Assembly (NCBI GenBank): GCA_037179335.1
Contig: JAKZHN010000010.1
Span: 317,870 to 381,869 of the forward strand
Origin: Cyclaneusma minus
Taxonomy: Eukaryota > Ascomycota > Leotiomycetes > Marthamycetales > Marthamycetaceae
Direction: 5' to 3'
Length of the DNA stretch: 64,000 bases
This document shows, in pieces, positions 59,886-64,000 of the stretch (its first letter is position 1; each line of letters opens with the position of its first letter). The notes beneath the pieces are model-generated. The model worked only from the letters and a program-made list of their open reading frames with translations, did no database searches and was not told the origin of the DNA. A program made the translations under genes and the position numbers.

Positions 59886-61079
59886 GGGACGCTGTGGGGG
59901 CAGTGAAAGAGTAGTCAAGTGTTGCGGAATGATTGAAAAAGAGGCTTTGCACAGAGATGTTCGACAGAGGGCTGTCGTTGACTACTGCAGGGGAGGTTGC
60001 GTAGAAATTTGGTCTGGTGCGGGATAGTGCCGTCCTCTGGAGCCCTCTGGAGCAAGCGGCACGGATAGTGGGACGCTAGCGCTCAACTGACGCGACTGCG
60101 ATGCGCACCGCGACGAACATGTCCTGCATAAACACTTTACTACAAACGCTGTCTGCTGTTATGTCACGGCACCTAATTATTGCTAAGTACCCGCAAGTGG
60201 TTACATTGTAGCTTCTGCAGTGCGTGTCGTGTCCAATTCTGCAGCCTTGGACTGGCGTGAAGGCAGAAGAAGCTAGCTGCTTACAGGTAGTCAGCTGACA
60301 GGGATCGCAACTCCTTTTCTACTTCTGGGCCGTTGCAACGAGGAAAGATCATTTGTAAAAGACTGAAAATGTCATGAGCGATTATTTCCATTGATCAGGA
60401 TTAATTCTGGTGATCGAAAACACATCTTGGGTAGGTCCTGACTGGGCACACAAGACTCATTACCATGAGCGACAGACTACATACAGTCTTCGACTTCGGC
60501 AGTTGACAAGTTGTAAATATGATTGTGAATGATTGGATTTATACACGATATGTCCCTAGCCAATTAAACTGTCTCAGATCACTTGGTTTGTCTCAAACTT
60601 TTGGTTTATCAACTTTGAAGTAAAGGCAAGCCGGGAGACCCAGGCCACTAGTTCCATTGTGAAGTGTGAAATTGTGAATTACTAGAATCACATCTTAGAA
60701 GTAGACTCAGGGGCCACCAGGACCCGAAGATATCTGCTGTAGACTGTTACAATAACTGAATAACAGTCAATCTAAGCCTGACAGAGTCCTAGGTTCAAAG
60801 AACAACGGCGAGTGGCGAGTCAGTACTCAGTGCCCATAAGACCTTGATTCGCTTGCAACGATACAAGAGGCCTTGTGTCTCTTTGAGATCCCTTCAAAAC
60901 TACCTAATTTAACAAGTGGCGGTGGCCAGATATCAATACAAGCATCGGATGAAATCCACATTTATCAATTGACCTCTGTTCGTAAAAGATGGGTTTTATG
61001 GTGGTGAGGCTGGCTTATCGTCACGTGGGTCTCATATGGGACCCCCTAACAACCAGGGGCGTAAGCGATGGTGGAGCCT
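59886..61079. other. Promoter side of UBP12 and boundary zone
   Basis: 1.2 kb. The first 180 bp is likely the UBP12 leader and promoter. The remainder has no open frame of note and becomes more AT-rich towards the isochore edge. A short hairpin-capable GGGTC...GACCC lies near 61024-61043, just before the boundary. No gene or RNA is seen. Confidence 0.5.
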
Positions 61080-64000
61080 ATAACAGTGGTTAAATTTTTT
61101 TTGCCACTATTATTCCTTTTTTTACCAATATTAATTGCTTTATTAATTAATTTAATTTATTTAAATGCTTTTTATATTAATTTCAAGCTTATAAGCCTTA
61201 CTATATATAATAATTATTTGCCAATATGCCTTTAAATCGCGCTCGCCCTGCCCCTATTGTTTTACGCTATTTTTAAAGCGCCAATATTGGTTAAAATTGC
61301 AATTGCTTTAATTTAATAACCAGCAATGCTAATAGCAATAAAAGCAAAACTCCTGCCAATTTTAAAAACCCCTATTTTTTTTATTAATAGCATTGCTAAT
61401 TAGCGCTATTAATGCAATTTTGCTAATACCAATTCTTTTTCTCTTTATTGCCTTTTATAATCCCTTTAATTTATTGCCAATATTAAAGCTTTTATATACG
61501 AATTTTTAAAACGCCTTTTTTAAACAATTAAAATTTTGCTAAAAAGCTTTTATAGCTTTAGCTAAAACGCAAATAAAAAGCTATAAAAAAACAAAAAGCT
61601 TTACCAAGCCTAATTAGCTATTATTATTAATTTAATTTTTTAGCCCTAATACCAATTTCCTTTATAATAAAATAATAGCTTTATTATTAATAATAAAAAA
61701 TTCACTCTTAAAAAATTTAAAATCTATAATTAATTTTTAAATATTAATTTTTAATATATTTATATAATTATTAAAAACAAATCCTATTTTATTTTTTTAT
61801 TTTATTTTTATTTTAAAGCTTTAAAATTTAAAATTTAAGTCAATACCATTTTGGCTATATATTATAGTACTGACCTTAGGTGCCTCAGGCACGTGCCTCG
61901 GGCACGCGCCACGCGCCACGCGCCCCAAGCCCTCTTCCGTGCCAGGCACGTAACCTTAGCGTTTTGCGCTAGCCTGCAGGGCCTTTAAGGTTTTGCAGAA
62001 TTGCGAATTTTCTTTTATAATTTATAATATCGTTTTATCTTAATTTCTATTTTGCCTTTAAGCTGCTATAATAATTTATAAGTTTTTTTTACTAGCTAAT
62101 TCGATTTAAATTCCCTTAAAATAATTACAATTTTTTATTTGCAAAAAAACAGCAGTTTAAAATCGCGCAATTTCAAAATTTAATCCCAAATTTTGCGCAT
62201 TTAATACACCCTTATTTTAAGCATTATAATTCGAAAAATCCTATAATTTTTAAATTAAAAATCTTGCATTATAACCATAATCATTGCAATTATTGCAAAT
62301 GCAATAGTTAAGCAATTTAAAATTATAGGATTTTTATATTTTAAAGCCGCCTTTAGATATCTTGCCAATAAAAAATAAAATATCATTAATTCTAATATCA
62401 CAGCCTTTTAAAAAAAATCTCGCCAACGCTATAATTAAAAATTATATTTACTTAAAAACTTTTATATGTAATATTAATAAAGCTATAAATAACTTATTTA
62501 ACCAATTTTTTAATAATGCAATTAAAATTATTAAGCTTTAAAACCAGCTTTTTAATATTAAAGCTATTATTTCTTAGCTTAATTTTTTTAAAATATTTGC
62601 GCTGCTATATTAAAAACCCTAAAAAGTTTACCGGAAAAAATAAAATCTTTCAAAGCATTAAAAGAAATTTTTAATTTAAAAATCAAAATTGCGCTGCATT
62701 TTATAAATTTATAACGTAATTTATAATACCAATTATAAATAAATTAAATTTTTGGCTAAAATAATTAAAAGCAAAATTGCATACCAATATTATATAAGCT
62801 TTAAGAAAATTATTTTATTTTTAAAAAACTTTTTTAAATAGCTTTAAAAAAATACAAAAGCTTTATATAATGCTTTAATAAAGATTTATATTATTCTAAA
62901 CAAATGCAAAAAAGCTAAAAAAGCCTTAAAAAAGCTAAAAGTAAAAAAGAATTAAAGCTTTATTGCATTTTATTTTAAATTTAAATTTGAAGCATAATTG
63001 GCTAATTAATTTAATAAAATAAAAATTACTAAATTATATAATAAAATTTCGAATATTTTAATTAATTGTATTAAATATTTTAAAAAAACGCTTGCAAATG
63101 AAAAATATATTAAATGAGTAAAACAAATTAGTATATTAATAATCGCATTAAAAAAACTATATTAAAAAACTGCGAATTATAATTAGCAAGGTTTTTAAAT
63201 TTAATAAATTAAAAAAAAAGGCAACGGTAATAGCAATAGCAATAATTAATGTAAGGCATTTATTTTAATTTCCGCCAACCAAATTTAAAAATACCTTAAT
63301 TAGGGTAATTTTATGATTTTAAATATTATGCCTGCTATAATTTAAATATTTTTAAAGCCCAATAGCAAAAATATTGCTATAAGTATAATTTTTATATCTA
63401 TTATAAAAGACCCGGATATTAAAGCTATAAATACGCTAAAACATTGGCTGCAAATATTGAAAATATAGTTAATAGCTTTATTTTTGGCAATTATTATAAA
63501 GGTAGCTAGCTTTAAAATGAATTTTTATTTATACCTAATTTTGGAAATTCCAAATTCAAAAAAAAAAAAAAAAAAAAAACCCCCCGGGGAAAATTTAATA
63601 ATCAAGATTAAAAAAAATAAAATTAAGGAAAATAGGGCTAGCATTTAATTATAATAAATAAAAAGATTAGCAAAAGCAGCATTTATAGCAAAATTAGCTA
63701 AAATAGCATTTAAAAAAATATTTTGCCAATTTTAATTTTTCTTAATTCGAAAATCCAAAATATATTTTCATTTCTCCCGAATTTAATTAAAATAAATATT
63801 TTTAATTTGAAAATAGCAATTTTCTAGCCTAAATTGCAATTAAAAAATACCAAAAATATATTATTAATTAATATAATATTTTTATAGCTTTAAACTATAA
63901 AATAAAATACCATTCCGTATTTATTTTAGCAAAATTTTATAATTAATATTAATTAAACTTTTTTTATTTTCCAAGCATATAAATTTATTTATAAAAGCCT
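61080..64000. repeat. AT-rich isochore, probably RIP-degenerated repeat DNA
   Basis: Base composition changes abruptly near 61,080 and stays extremely AT-rich to the window end, apart from the GC island at 61876-61990. There is no open frame of useful length on either strand. Such tracts in Pezizomycotina normally derive from transposable elements mutated by repeat-induced point mutation. No terminal repeat, transposase or reverse-transcriptase motif survives, so the parent element cannot be named. Most remaining cytosines sit directly after a G (GpC), see findings. Confidence 0.8.
61876..61990. repeat. GC-rich island inside the AT-rich tract
   Basis: About 115 bp of GC-rich sequence made of palindromic and tandem pieces: AGGCACGTGCCT, GGGCACGCGCC and repeated CACGCGC. 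It is flanked by an imperfect inverted pair (CCTTAGGTGCCT on the left, AGGCACGTAACCTTA on the right). It keeps many CpA and CpG sites although the surroundings have lost nearly all of them. Confidence 0.75.

Noticed and set aside
61080..64000. Mitochondrial or centromeric origin of the AT-rich end
   Set aside because: No mitochondrial gene or tRNA is visible and the transition from nuclear sequence is continuous; a centromere cannot be judged from 2.9 kb. RIP-type repeat DNA is the simpler reading.
1..64000. CRISPR arrays, operons or bacterial-type mobile elements
   Set aside because: No regularly spaced identical repeats or operon structure; all supported genes are intron-bearing or typical fungal genes.

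Overview
The window comes from the nuclear genome of a filamentous ascomycete (Pezizomycotina). The genes carry 48-210 bp spliceosomal introns with GT(A/G)AG-type donors and CTAAC-like branch sites. Family content is typically fungal: a HET-domain protein, a Zn(II)2Cys6 factor, an Ecl1-type protein, Bud4 and a fungal type-B carboxylesterase. The last 2.9 kb is an extremely AT-rich isochore of the kind seen in RIP-affected genomes. A Dothideomycete-like fungus is plausible, but I cannot fix class or genus from sequence alone.

Layout. 1-9.9 kb is gene-poor: a C-terminal gene remnant at the left edge, a secreted carboxylesterase (3897-5749) and a small unknown gene (7683-8207). 10-20 kb holds a giant USP34-like deubiquitinase on the minus strand (9996-18282, 7 exons) next to a divergent RNase P/MRP subunit gene, POP3 (19305-20194). 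20-28 kb is accessory: a HET-domain gene interrupted by an in-frame TAG, and about 3.7 kb of low-complexity or empty DNA. 28-42.5 kb is a dense housekeeping block: BUD4/anillin-like, CCT8, an Nhp10-like HMG-box protein, an RMD1-type DUF155 protein, a Utp16/Bud21-like U3 snoRNP protein and an intron-containing tRNA-Val(AAC). 42.5-47.3 kb has no supportable gene. Then come an Ecl1-family gene with a long CT-rich leader (47345-48786), a Zn2Cys6 transcription factor that looks C-terminally cut (50085-51340), a 10-cysteine small secreted protein (52150-52900) and a UBP12-type deubiquitinase on the minus strand (54480-59885). From about 61,080 to the end the sequence switches abruptly to an AT-rich tract with a single GC-rich island.

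Functionally the core genes cover ubiquitin removal (two unrelated USP enzymes), RNA processing and ribosome biogenesis (POP3, UTP16), protein folding (CCT8), chromatin remodelling (Nhp10-like) and septation (BUD4). They do not form one pathway; this is ordinary fungal gene order. The most unusual items are: a 156-bp exon of the USP34-like gene that appears to have arisen by tandem duplication of an exon-intron-exon junction; a strong bias of the surviving G:C pairs in the AT-rich tract towards GpC dinucleotides; a nine-fold recurring palindrome TACATGTA outside coding sequence; and an unrecognised cysteine-rich secreted protein beside a truncated regulator. Exon coordinates were read by eye from splice motifs, reading-frame continuity and family alignment from memory, so ends may be off where stated.
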